Source: Trebouxia sp. TZW2008
Lineage: Eukaryota > Chlorophyta > Trebouxiophyceae > Trebouxiales > Trebouxiaceae
Direction of reading: 5' to 3'
NCBI GenBank assembly: GCA_002118135.1
Contig: BDIU01000046.1
Span: 92,244 to 156,243, forward strand
Length of the DNA stretch: 64,000 nucleotides
In this document: positions 11,729-23,800 of the stretch, piece by piece
Position numbering within the stretch: the stretch's first letter is position 1
How the letters are laid out: each line of letters starts with the position of its first letter
Position numbers and translations under genes: made by a program
Notes under the pieces: model-generated
Database searches by the model: none
What the model was told of the DNA's origin: nothing
The model's input: only the letters and a program-made list of their open reading frames with translations

Positions 11729-14700
11729 TCACAAGCCATCCAGAGCATTACATATCTGAAATATACGCACACAGTGATCGTCAGCGCAGGTTGCCATGCG
11801 CAAAGGTCTTAAAGTCTGTGGTGTGTCATGCGAGGTTTCAGCTTGCCAGCAAATCCTTCTGACAGGTGCACAATGGCTGCATGCTTCGCTTGATTGCCAC
11901 CAGCAAACCATTGTCATTTCACTATCTGCCCGTGCTATTCGCCATATCTGTATTTCTCCAGACTCAAGCCCCAGGGCCATTTCGTTCTTGATATATGTGT
12001 CATGTTTCTGCGCACTGAGACTGTGGGGAGCAAAAGCAATTGCTGTGACAGCCTGGCCAGGCGTAATGGTAGTAAGTGGCTTTGAGCTGCTGCTGATGTT
12101 CTTCAGCAACCAAAGTTTGACAGTGCCATCTCGAGAAGCAGTCGCAAAGCATGAGCCATCAGCACCCCATGACAGCCCCCAAATGATCCTTGCATGGCCT
12201 TTGATTCGATGCTGCAGCACAAAAGGCACAGGACCTGCATGCAAACAACACGCTTACACTGCTGCTGCTGCTGCTGCTGCATGCATTGCAACAGACTTCA
12301 GTAGCACATGTCACCTGAAGTGTGCCTTCACTTGGCATCAAGACGCAGATGAGACAAAATGTATGCGAACAAGACAAGACCCATGACGTAGGTAGATGCT
12401 GACGCACCCGCTTGGCGTTGATACACAGCAATTGTGCGGTCCCTGCTGACAGATACAAGTGTCTGGCCATCAGGCGAGAACTGAAGCTGAGTGACAGTCA
12501 AGCTGTGAGCTGTCAGAGACCCCAAAACTGTCCATGTGGCTGTATCCCACAGCCACACGGCAGCTGTGCCGCTGGTCTGTGCTTTGCACGCTGAGGCCAG
12601 CAGATCGCCTGAGGGTGAGGCAGCCACACAGAACAGCTCAGCTCCATGACCGTACAGCTTGCCTATCTCAGGCCACAAGCTGCTTTGTGCAAGGTGCTCC
12701 TCCAAAGGGGGACCTGCAAGCAAGCCATTCATTACTGCAGATTGGAAATTCTTCGCTTAGCACATTGAGACATACAGCTTGCCTATCTCAGGCCATGAAC
12801 TGCTCTGTGCAAGGTGCTCTTCCAAAGGAGGCCCTGCAAAGCCATACAGCAAGTTAGCAATGTGCATGTATTGTTCACTTGTTCTACAGAAGATTACTGT
12901 CTTGCATTGCAAGATCAGGAACCTATGGTTCCCATCTTGTTGCCGCCAAACAGCTTGGCTGGGCTGAGGAACACATGAGCCAGAGTTGACATTCATGAAA
13001 CCAAAAGGACAAGGCCTTTTGCCTGGTGTTTTGTTGCTGTTCCCGGCAGTACAGCTACTGTAAAATCAGGCAAATGCAATGCATGGTAAACTGGGAGCAC
13101 GTTGTCTCCAGAGAACACAGCTACTCAACAACACTGTAATCTTATAAAGGTGTCCCCAGCACTTTGGAAACACGGACTTTGCTGCAAATTGTACACATGG
13201 AAGAGCTGCCACTGAGCCTTGCAGTCCGACAACAGCAGTGACTCGGTATAGTCTAGTACCCCACTAGCCAGTTGATGCGATGCTGGCTGCATCTGATACT
13301 TACACCTGCTGCTGTATGCACCTGACCGGGTCACAGAAGGTCACTTGGAAGCATGCAGTTGGAGTGGGGTGCAATGGGTGGGGGCAAACCTAGGCACTTG
13401 GCAGACAACCGTTCACCTCACCCCCCTTCATGCTCAATACAGGCAGTTGATTGCTCCAGTACATACCTAGCTGGGCCTGCCAAGCCTGCCTGGCAACACG
13501 CTTAGAATGACATGAGATGGTGGTAATGACTATACAGTAACCTCTCAACCTAAAGACACCCAAAATAAGGACATTCTCGACGTAAAGACAATGCTACTGG
13601 GAACCAAGCACTGCACGGCATCTTGACTACAATGGTGCTTCTGAGTCAGAACAATTTGGTGTAAGGTCACTTTTCTGGGTGACCAATGCAGTCGTTATAT
13701 CAAGAGGTTACTGTAATGGTGTATATGCTGGAGCACACCTGAGACAGCCGCTGGCATGGCATTTGGAGCCAGATCAGGCCCATCTGTATAGCCACCCCCC
13801 TCCACCCCGGCTGCCACACCCCCATTGCTCTCCTGCACCAGGTCTGCGTACACTGCCTTGTTGGACAAGCCCAGGGCTGCAACAGCTGCCCCAAGGGCAG
13901 GACCCTGCGCTGTATCAACTCAGGTCATAGCTTTGAACATATATTTGCTGTCATTGAGCATGGGGTCAAAGGAAGGGGGCAAGTAAAAGCTGGCACAACA
14001 AGTTTCTATCTCAGTGATTGTATCTGAGGCGATCATGCATGCTCTTGTCCTAGCGTTCACACTCTGCATTGCCCTGTAAAAGCCAGAACGTCAGCTACTT
14101 ATGCAACTCATCAATATACATGCTTCACGGGTGGGAGTGACAGCATCAACCACACTGGTTCAAAGTACTGATGCACTTTTGGTGCTGACCCCTGAACTTA
14201 TCACATAACATTTGCCAAAACAAGGTGCATGAACACATTGCGCACCTGAGAAGAGTGGGATGCAGAGCTTTGTACAGCAGGTGGGGCTTGGCCTTGTGCC
14301 ATGGCCAGAGTCTGCTTGAAAGCTTGGGGGGCCTCAAACACACGCAGCACCTTCTCCTCAGCTCCACTGGCGTAGCAGGAGCTGTTGGGAATGTAAGCTA
14401 GGCATGACATATCATGCCCATGCACCTGTACAATCAGAATTCCTGGTGCTTGATGGACAAGCGGCAGCTTTGCCCTGAGCCAAGACTCAGTGCTTGGTGT
14501 TCACAAGCTTTGATGCTTTGCGTCATTGGGGTGAGAACAAGGAAAAGAAAAGAAAAGAAAAGAAAAGAAAGGAAAGGAAAGGAAAGGAAAGGAAAGGAAA
14601 GGAAAGGAAAGGAAAGGAAAGGAAAGGAAACACCATTAGGCGTCATAACTGGAGCCTGTGTCTAAAGAGGCAGCCTGGGAGTCATTGGGTGATAGTGCTG

Positions 14701-17700
14701 GCTGCACAGTACTAGTGTTATACCACTCAGTCTGTAATGAAGTTGCAGACCGAAGTCCAAGGTGAAAACTATCGAGTCCAGTCAACCATTGAGTGCCGTT
14801 GGTTGTTGAGGAAGAATGGTATACCTGGGGCCGAGCCAGCTCGGACCACTGTCCATCAATCTGCGCTGTGATGCGGCAGGTTTGGTCACTACTGGCAGTC
14901 AGCAGGCAGCTGCCGTCTAGACCCCAGCACATGTCCACCACCGCCCCATAGTGACCCCCCAAGGCATGCCTGGGCTGCCACCCCTCGCCCTGCCCCTCTG
15001 CATCATCACCATTGTGTGCTTGCTGCTTATCACTTTAGCCGTTTGCTGCAAGGAAACATGCTTGTGACACGCCATGCATAGACTTCCCAGCTTATTTCCA
15101 AGCCGCTTTGCAAGATACTAGTGTGTCCCCTCCAAATGAGCCTGTCTCATGCCAGCTCAGGGCCATATAGCAGATTGAGAACACGCTTGCACGTGTTGAG
15201 AGCTGCTTACTTGCCACACAGATCACTTCCATCTGAATTTATCAAGGCGTGCACAGTTCAGCAAGCAGGATGAGCAAGTGCAGGGGTGTATCAGGGCGTG
15301 ACCAGAGGCGCAGGGCAGCACAGGAAATGTTAGCAGCTGCAGCTGCAGAACAGGCAGACAGACGACACCAACAGCTGCAAAACAGGTGCAGGACAGGTGA
15401 CATATGCAGCTACAAAGGGTGTACCAGGGCGTGACCACAGGTGGAGGGCTCCTGTGAATCCGTGGGCCAGGATGCTGCGGCCGTCAGGGCGCCAGCAGCC
15501 AGTGAAGTAGCCCAGGTTGTTGGCCCCTGCATCCCCCACACTCTCCTCACTCATCCACAGCCCTGCACAAGTTGACATCCTCAGACTCATGTCTCTGACG
15601 CTATTACATGCAGAGGACTAGCTGTAGTGCCACTTGGCCACTTGTCGACTTGCTGAATGACACAAAGTTTCATGGTCATGGCAGAGACTGTTGCACTGGT
15701 CTAGCCATAGTGCCAGGCTGTTGTCCCCAGCAGTTCCCACACTCTCCTCACTCATCCCCAGCCCTGAAGGCATCATGCCTCAGGCTCCCACCTCAGTATT
15801 GTTGCATGCTGGACTGTTCGCAGCACCACTCAGGCCAGAACATAGTTGATGAAATGGCGTGAGATGTCAAGATTGTGCAGTCATGCTTGTTGCTTGCTAG
15901 CTTCAGTGGCAGCCTGCCATAATGTCAGATTGTGGGATGACACCTGACTGCAGCACAGAAGCCTTGTTGTGCAGTCAACTCTGTATGCATTTCACACTTG
16001 AAGCATGAATGAAGCACATCTACAGTAGGCCATTGCTTCTGATACAAACCATTGCAGTCACAGTAACAGTGACAGTGTTTGACACATGATGGAACAATCA
16101 GCCAGCTGCAAAGCATACCTGTGGCGGGCTCAGGTCGCCAGAGCATCATTGTACAACCCATAGGTGTTGACAGCAGGCACAAGCGTTGAAGCAATGCAGT
16201 GCCATTCTGCTGTTGAACACCCTCAACAGAAAGCATGGCAATGATGATGATGATGAATGATGGATGATTTCAGCAGCACCTGTGGCCGGGTCAGGTCGCC
16301 AGAGCATCATGGTACGGTCCATAGATGTGGACAGCAGGCACAAGCGCTGGAATGATGCACTGCCATTCTGCTGAGGGGCTGCCCCCTGGGACCCTTTCAG
16401 GGCAGAGGGGGGCTGCCACTGCACGCTGTGCACCCAGTCCTCATGCCCCACCAGAAGGGCTTCCAGGTGTGCCGTAAAGGCTCCTTTGCTTGTGCCAAAA
16501 GTGGGCTTTGGTGCATACCTGTCGTGCCACAACAGAAGCTAAGTCACATACTTGCCTCTGGCTGGAACATGAACAGGCACACTGCAAAGCATTGAAGGAG
16601 GTCGACAAGGCTATCCTGCGTAGCCTGCATACAGCTGTCCAGTTCAAGCAATGTACGCCTCTGCAGCTCTATAGCAGCACACAGACAACAATCACATAGC
16701 AAGCCACCATAGAGCCAGTTTTCAAACACTGTATGGTCACTGTTGCATGCTGGCCCAGTCCACTACCTCTGCAGTGCTCCAGCCAAACGCAGACAACAGT
16801 CACATGACAGGCATACATAAACCCGGGCCTGATGCTGCTACTAATGCATGCAACTGGTCCAGGCTGGCTCAGTCTCACCTAGCAATGTCATCTGCTATGG
16901 CACTATCCGCATCCTGGCTGACTGCAGCTGAAGTGGGCTTGCGGGACTGAGGCTGTATGCGCCACACCCTGAGGTACTTGTCCTGTGCAGCGCTGGCCAG
17001 CAGCAGGTGCCCTGAATTAAAATGAGCTCAAAATTGGGAACAGTGAAGACATCCATGAAGTGCAAAATCTGTCACCAGTGTAGATGCTGATACTGTGAGG
17101 AGAGCACATCACAGGGAGAAGAAAGTGCACTTTGCGTGCTGAGCAGGGACCACAGAGTAAGCTGCCGCAAGGAAATGGATTGGATCAAGGGATTCTGCAT
17201 GCCAAGTAACGCCTCCCAATACGTTCTTGCAAAGGTGTGAATCATGCCGGCCAGCTGTACCATGGTCAGATGCACTGACCTTGCTGGGAGTTAGATGGCA
17301 CGTGGGTGAAGGCTAGGGAACGCACCCAGTCTGCATGGCCAGTCAGGCAGCACACCTCCTTGAAGGGTCGGCCAGGGGCAGCCAGCAGCAATCTGATGCT
17401 GCAGTCGACGCCCCCCACCGCCAACAACACCCTGCACCATACACACAAAGAGTTGTAGGGTTACAATCTTGAACTTTTGCCTACACTGCTCTGCCAGAGG
17501 CCGCCTTTTTTGGGTGAGACTGTTTACACACAGCCTCTGCCTCCTCAGCACCGCAGTCCACACCCCCCACTGCCAGCAACACATACATATGATTGCACTA
17601 CACTGCACTCACAGTAGCCCGGCACTTAGCAGCAGCCTGACCCTGCAGTCCCCAACCCCCACTGCTAGCAATACCCTGCACCACACACCCAGGGCGATAT

Positions 17701-20700
17701 CCTTCAGTTTCACATTTGATACTCTACAAGCCACCACGCTCTGTGTACAGCATCATCTACAATCAAGCTCTGCCATCTCAGCACTGCAGTCCACACCGTC
17801 CACTGCTAGCAACACCCTGCACCACACACACAGGGGCACAGGGCTACAGCCTCACAGCTGTTCGTACATGTCACTCTCCCACAATCAGACCGTTTTGTCC
17901 ACTACAAGGCTACAGCTGTACAGACTGACATGCCTACCACTCTCCCAGACGTTAGCCTCTTTGTATTGCATCATGTACAGTATGTGACATTGATCCTCTC
18001 TACACGCCAGAGTCAGGACAACACATATAGACACACGAAAATGCTGAAGCCTGATGCACCTGCCCACCACTCAGTCATAGCATCACATGTAGCTGGCATG
18101 TCTCCTGGTGGTGCGGCACCAGTGCTAGATACTACTAATGTGTTCTGTTTGGGAAGCTTATGATTCCAAGCATTGGGAGTAAACATATGTTTTCTAACAC
18201 ATAACAGATTGAAAAGCTTGATTGAATACTGAACACATTATGTATGAGGTGTAACAGGATCACGAGCTTGACAAGGCAGTCATGTAGTGCAGGGGGAGAA
18301 TTGGGCCCATACTCATGATGCTGTATTTGAAAGCTACAGTGCTCTGAGTGTTCACATTTGGCCAGGTGCCCAGAGTCAGCAGCTTGGAGTTCCAAAAACT
18401 CAGCAAGGGTGTGATTCCAAGCAGCAGTTGTAACAGGACAATGAGCTTGACAGGGCACTCATGCAGTGCGAGGGGGAAATAAAGGCCATACAGTAAACTC
18501 CCGTTGTAAGGACACTGAATGTAAGGACAACCTTGATGTAAGGACAACGCCATTGGTGACCAACACTGCATTCTGACAGCAGTGGTCCCTCTGAGAAAGG
18601 ACACTTTGGTGTCAGGACAGATTTGGTGACCAAAGCAGTCGATACAAAGAGAGGTTACTGTACGCATCATGCAGCAGTTGAAGCCTGCAGTGTTCTGACT
18701 GTCCACAGTTGGCCAGGTGCTTAGAGCCAGCAGCTTGAGGGTTGAAAAGATTGACTTGCCATTGCAGCTAGTTTGATGAAATGCTTGCTGTGCTGCAACT
18801 GTCTTTTGAGCGCCTACTCACAAGCATTGCTTGTTGCATGCTCGTGAGAAAACCATCAAAAAACAGCTTCTGCACAGTGAACATTCATTGTTCTGGCTGC
18901 AATGACCGGGATCACATTGCCAGGCGTGACACAGCCAGGCCACACAACTTGGCTTCTGCCACTTGTGATGCATAATGGAGCATCTGCTGACTAAGCTTGC
19001 CATTGTAGCCGATCTGATGCAACGCTTGCTGCACCTGTTTTTTGCGCGTCTACTCACGAGCATTGCTTCTTGCATGCTCATGAGGAAACATTCCAAAAAC
19101 AGCTTCTGCACAGTGAAGTTTCACCGTTCTGGCTGCAATGACCGGCATCACATTGCCAGGCATGACACAGCCAGGCCACGCAACTTGGCACATGCCACTT
19201 GTAACAAATAATTGAGCATCTGCTTCTTTCGTTTTTGTCCCGTTCTAGACAGGCTCAGCCGGCCAAGCTCATACATACTGGAGCAATCAACTGTCTCCAA
19301 CCAGTCTGGTCCTTTGCCATCCTAAACCATTTGTTTTGAGCATGAAAGGATGTGAGGTCCTTGTGAACTTGAGTCTGCCAAGTGTCTGTGAGTTTCCCCC
19401 TAGCCTTTATCAACTGATTGCACTGATCTAGCAGGCTTGCCAAGCTAGGCAGCAAAACTGTACAGTACAAGCAGTCATGTAGGCCAAGCCAAAGGACAGA
19501 CATTTGCCAATCAGGCATGACAGGGCCCAGCCACATGGCTCAATGTACGTCACATGAAGTGTATGATAGGATGCTTACTGATCAGCCGGCCATGCGGGCT
19601 GACATGTGACAAAGCATTATTAACATGGGAGGACAGATGATTACCAAGCAGGCTGATCTGGCAAGCATGTGACAGCCAGGCAATGTTGCAACCCATTGCC
19701 AGCTTGGATCTGTTGTCTTATCGCCCAATGCCTGCCATTACTACCAAATGGCTGCTGGTCTTGCAATTGGCACTCCCAGACCAACACCTGTTGATCTTCT
19801 GCAGAGCTAATGAGCAGCAAAGTGTCTCCAACAAGAATGTGAGTCAGGGCTATGACAGCGCCACTGTGCCCCTGTAACAGCAAAACAGACTTGCTGCTAG
19901 ATTGCTTTCCTTGGGAATTGACGCAATGCAGCACCAGTCATGACCATCGTGTGAAGTCATGTGACACTATGTCTGATCTCAGCAAAGCTATGCCCTGATG
20001 TGATACTGTAGATTGTCTTGTAAGCATGCAGGTGAGTATGCACCTGACAGACAACCATTAGAGGCTTGCTATTGAGAACAAGAAAGGAAGTCCAATGAGC
20101 AGAAGTGATATTGAGCACAGTAAGCTGCATGAGAGCTGAGCATGCTAGTTTGCAGACCAACTTCCAAAGCAATTGCATATCGCCTCTCACCTGTAGCCTG
20201 GCTGCAATGCTCCATGGCTGATGCAGATCATCTGGGTAGCAGCGCCATATGATGACATCATTGTCTGCTGCTCCAGACGCGACGACAGGGGGGGTGTCAT
20301 AGCCTGCAAGGCAGGTACTCCAGCTATGTACCGGTCAGGGGTTGTGATAGCAGAAGCAGCAGGACGCTTGCCATGTGAGGGCAACCACCCAACGCAGTTG
20401 ACGCGGTCTGTATGTCCAATCAGTGTGGACACAACCTTGGCTGCCTACACGGAAGCGCAGCACACTGATGTTGACGTCCCGAACACAGCCACCAATGCCG
20501 GCAAACAATGTGCAGAAAGCATTATATACAGAAGCTGAGACTCGCAAGCAGTATCGGAGGGCCAGGCGCCACCGAACGCGCGCACGTGCAGGCTGTACCT
20601 CTGCATCGTAAAGGATCACTAGGTTGTGAGCGGCGTACGCGATCAAGCCGCTCTTCCCCCAGTCGAGAGCTCCAACGACTCGATTGCAGCCAGCACTGAC

Positions 20701-20721
20701 GTGCTCCTGCGTAACTTCCAT
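11729..20721 (-). CDS. ELP2: Elongator complex subunit 2, WD40 protein
   Basis: ELP2 is the double-WD40 scaffold of Elongator, which modifies wobble uridines in tRNA. Exon 1 (20721-20599) has EHVSAGCNRVVGALDWG. WD segments follow on the minus strand: GHTDRVNCVGW (about 20420), VASGAADNDVIIW (about 20270), QGHSGAVIALTH (about 19860), LAVGGVDCSIRLLL plus LTGHADWVRSLAF (about 17430-17290), SAAQDKYLRVWRI (about 16990), GHEDWVHSVQW (about 16430), NNLGYFTGCWRPDG (about 15500), GGHYGAVVDMCWG (about 14950), HGHDMSCLAYIP (about 14420), GLSNKAVYADL (about 13850), GHGAELFCVA (about 12640), KGHARIIWGLSWG (about 12200), ending DDHCVRIFQI before the stop at 11729. Order and blocks match ELP2 throughout. 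Introns hold several partial exon copies and two MITE-like elements. A reading-frame slip lies near a run of seven G at about 20287-20294. Confidence 0.9.
12660..12845 (-). repeat. duplicated ELP2 exon start
   Basis: The exon start encoding PPLEEHLAQSSLWPEIGKLY, with its CAG acceptor, occurs at about 12715 and continues into the WD repeat. A close copy (one S for L change) lies upstream at about 12770-12845 with its own acceptor, but runs into a stop soon after. The upstream copy could be a decoy or an alternative exon. Confidence 0.75.
13533..13715. mobile_element. pogo/Tigger-like MITE, copy 1 (ELP2 intron)
   Basis: About 180 bp bounded by terminal inverted repeats TACAGTAACCTCTC and its near-complement at the right end, ending in TA on both sides. 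Internal motifs (GTAAGGTCAC, GTGACCAATGCAGTCG) recur in the element at 18489-18662. It encodes no protein. Confidence 0.7.
14540..14630 (+). repeat. (AAAAG)n / (GGAAA)n microsatellite
   Basis: Polypurine run of five-base units: four to five AAAAG units followed by about twelve GGAAA units, in an ELP2 intron. Open frames through it are artefacts of the repeat. Confidence 0.95.
16120..16370 (-). repeat. duplicated ELP2 exon end
   Basis: The exon end encoding QRLCLLSTSMDRTMMLWRPD (about 16370-16275) has a diverged downstream intronic copy at about 16210-16120 reading LCLLSTPMGCTMMLWRPEP. Each is followed by a splice-donor-like sequence. Confidence 0.75.
17390..17835 (-). repeat. four-copy array of an ELP2 exon start
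   Basis: The segment encoding the start of LAVGGVDCSIRLLL (about 17395-17445) is repeated upstream in the intron at about 17540-17590, 17640-17690 and 17780-17830. On the plus strand each holds CTGCAGTCCACACC-type sequence followed by CAACACCCTGCACCA-type sequence. Copies decay with distance. Confidence 0.65.
18250..18745. repeat. two-copy intronic repeat, one copy split by a MITE
   Basis: A segment of about 140-150 bp at about 18255-18397 (GAGCTTGACAAGGCAGTCAT ... CAGCAGCTTGGAG) recurs at about 18431-18742. The second copy is interrupted by the MITE at 18489-18662. Both lie in an ELP2 intron. Confidence 0.75.
18489..18662. mobile_element. pogo/Tigger-like MITE, copy 2 with empty-site paralogue
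   Basis: A 174-bp element with inverted ends (TACAGTAAACTCCC and GAGAGGTTACTGTA). It sits between CCA-TA and TA-CGCATCATGC. The sister repeat at about 18309 reads CCATACTCATGATGC with no insert, giving a natural empty site and showing TA duplication. Confidence 0.75.
18750..19215. repeat. tandem pair of about 240 bp in ELP2 intron
   Basis: Two adjacent units, starting near 18753 and 18993, share CTTGCCATTG, TACTCAC-AGCATTGCTT, AACAGCTTCTGCACAGTGAA and GGCTGCAATGACCGG. They are noncoding and moderately diverged. Confidence 0.8.
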
Positions 20722-20888
20722 GGTCAACGCAACATCAGCAAGCTCGCAAGCGGAGTGCAATCGGCACTTTTTTAACGCTAACGAGCCATGAAACGGTCAC
20801 CTCTGCCGCCCTCCAGTAACGCTCACAATGCTCTCTTGAACGTTGCTATGCATGTTCGGAACACAATTCCGGCAGGTTGATCGACGCA
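20722..20888. promoter_or_regulatory. bidirectional promoter, ELP2 / PHIP1-like
   Basis: Only 167 bp separate the divergent ATGs of ELP2 (20721) and the PHIP1-like gene (20889), so transcription start regions must be shared or overlapping. No individual element is claimed. Confidence 0.5.
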
Positions 20889-23800
20889 ATGCAGAGAGGA
20901 GGCAAGAAGGTAAGCGATCGGCGTTTCCTGCAGTCAGCAGAACAGCACGTTGACTCAGAGATGTGCCATTGCAGTCGCCTTTCTTGGGTCGAACGGAAAA
21001 GCTCGAGAGCGCTTCGCAGCTGCTGTATCCGCGATACAAGTCTTTATCAGATGCTATTCTGGCAAGATCAATGCGCATGCGCATTCGATAACGCAGATAT
21101 CGCTTACTGTATCAACTAGTTCAAGCTTTTCCTGTGCTCTGCAGTACCCAGAAGGCTCCGTAGTCCCTGTCGTTCCTGTTCAGATCAATGCAGGTACGAT
21201 GCAAAAATCTCTTTATTGACATGCAGCTATGCAGTGTTTAGACTATATTGACACCAACGGTTTTGCAGGCAAGTCAAGTCAGGCCACAACAGCAGCAGTA
21301 GCAGCACCCACCATTGTTGCCCAGATTGTGCCCAGTTCAAATCAGAATGGCATGCAGCCACTATTCCAGGCAGCACAACCAGTTTCAGGAGTAGCTGAGG
21401 TCAATGCTGACACGACTGCTGATGCAAATGATGCCAAAGATGCCAAGTGAGTTGCCATCTATTGTCCACCTGATTTGAGTACCACCAGATGCCTGTGCAA
21501 GCCTGGTGCTACAGCATGAGTTCACAGTGCAGAATGCATGCAAAAGTCATGGTTGTGAACTTTGTGTAATTTGCCTGCAGCTTGCGATTGTGTTCTTGCA
21601 GTATCCAAGTCTGTGGGTCCGATATGAGTTTCACTGTGGAATAGTCATCAAAAACTTGCTGGTCAATGCATTAGTAAGCTGCAGCTCTAAGTGTACCAAG
21701 CCAATTGTGCATCAATGGTTCGGTCTGCCAGGTCATCTTGAAAGCTTCTTCATGATTTTGTGGACAGTTGGCATTTATGATGTCATCAAGTCAACTTTTC
21801 ATGTATGGCTTTTTTCAGGAAACCAAAGAAGAAGAAGCGTAAGGTCAAAGAGGATCCCATGGCGAAGGCATCTGGCCCTAGCAATGCTGAGCAAGCTCAC
21901 AGCATGCGCAATGTGTTTGGCTTCACCTCTACACCGCCAGCAACTAACGGCACAACCCAGGCAGAACCTGCACAACCCTCTGCAGCCCTCCAGGCAAAAT
22001 CTCAGGACCCCATAACCCCATCATCTCCAGCACCTGTGCAACAGCCTCAAGTGTTGCCACCGATGCAGCAGCCAGTTCAAGCACAGCAGGCACAGCAGCC
22101 AGTACCAGCACAGCATGCACAACATGCACAGCAGCAGCCTGCCATGCAGCCCCAGCAGCAAGCCAATTTCAAATTTGGATTTGCAGCTGACACACCAGCT
22201 GAAGCTGACTCAGCCCCAGCTTCAGCTCTGCCTGCTCAGATAAGTCATTCAATGACTGCTCCTGCAGCTCAAGCACCAGTTGCAGAGCAGTCAGCAGCTG
22301 CTGCTCAGCCAGCTTCAGACCATGTGCCGCGCCGTGTGTTTATTGGTGGCATGCCGTTCAGCTATGAGGTCAGTATGCCTTTACGATCCACGCCTAGTGA
22401 TTTTGCTAGAAAGTGTATTCTATCAATATGGCTGATATGAGGTCAGAATGACACTCAGCATTGCACCATGTGCCCCACCGTGTGTTCATAGGTGGCATGC
22501 CTTCGAGCTATGAGGTCAGTACAGGAAGTTTTCCGTATGATAATTGCTTTGGTCGCCAAGAAATGTGTTCAGATATTGTATTGACCCGACCTGCAAGTAC
22601 CACTGCGTTCAGGATGCAACAACTGATTTGCGATTGCATTGTCATGTCCTTGCAAGAGGACATTGCTGTATGACAGTCAGCATGCTTGCGCACGTGTCTG
22701 AACATTCAACATGCTGGCTGAGCACTTGAGCTGCTGAATGCCTGTGCCACAGTCTAGATTTGCACAAGTTGCCAGGCTAGTCAGCTCAATCTACTATCCT
22801 GTGCAGACAAATTTCATGGGAGCAATGCATATGCCAGGTAGACTTGCGTGGAGCAATCCACCAGAATTGCTGTTTTCTGTTGTGCCTTGCTGATCAGCGC
22901 TGTATTCAAGTGGCAAAATGCACAGCTCGACTGCCCTTTACCATTCAGCCCCAAACCACGCAGACACCTGCCTCCGTATGACCTGTGTGCATGACTAGTT
23001 GCACTCGATAAGAATGCGTTCTTCTTCACAGCTGTCGTGTATTGCATACCAATCTGATTGTTGGTGTGATCAGGTGGATGCCATTCGTGAATACTGGAGC
23101 TATTGTGGTGAAATTGAGGATCTGGATGTCATGAGATTCCCTGACACTGGCAGATTCAAGGGCATAGCCTTCATCACCTTCACTACTGTATGCTCACTAC
23201 TCCCTTGTGCACTCATGTATGCATTTTTCGTTGACTTGGCACCAGGTCCCCATTCCCTATGAACTCATGTACTTGTTTTCACTTTGACTTGAGACCAAAA
23301 GCTAGCATTTGCTAATGTACGCTCACAGTTCTCTCAGGCAGACATTCATGCACTTTTTTAGTTTTTTCGATTTGCTTGGGACAGGTTGCTAAAAAGTATT
23401 ACTGTATGCTCACTGTTCCCTCTTTATATGCCCAAGTGTGCATTTCACCGCTGTTGATCTTGATTGGCAGCGTACAGGAGGAGGGATATGAGGAGGCTCT
23501 GAAGTGTGACGGCACAGACCTAGATGGCCAGCAGTTGCGAGTACAAAAGTGCGTGTCAGCAGGGCAGCATGCATCCAAAAAGAAACAAGCTCCTGCTGGT
23601 CCTGCTGCTGAAGCTGCGTCACCAGCAGCACCACAGCAACCCCCGGCACCCAAGGTAAAATTCAAGTTTTGAACTCAGCCTTTTGCTTTTCTGTCTTGCG
23701 CATGAGCATCTCTGCAGGCACCAAACAATGACAAGCTTTTTGCTTGGATACAAAAGTGTCTTGACGCAGGCATTGGTCAAGTTGCGCACTGTGCTTCTGC

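Noticed and set aside
14434..14715. Lys/Glu-rich and Phe/Leu-rich open frames through the GGAAA run
   Set aside because: They are translations of a microsatellite in an ELP2 intron; the real coding strand reads through WD exons on either side.
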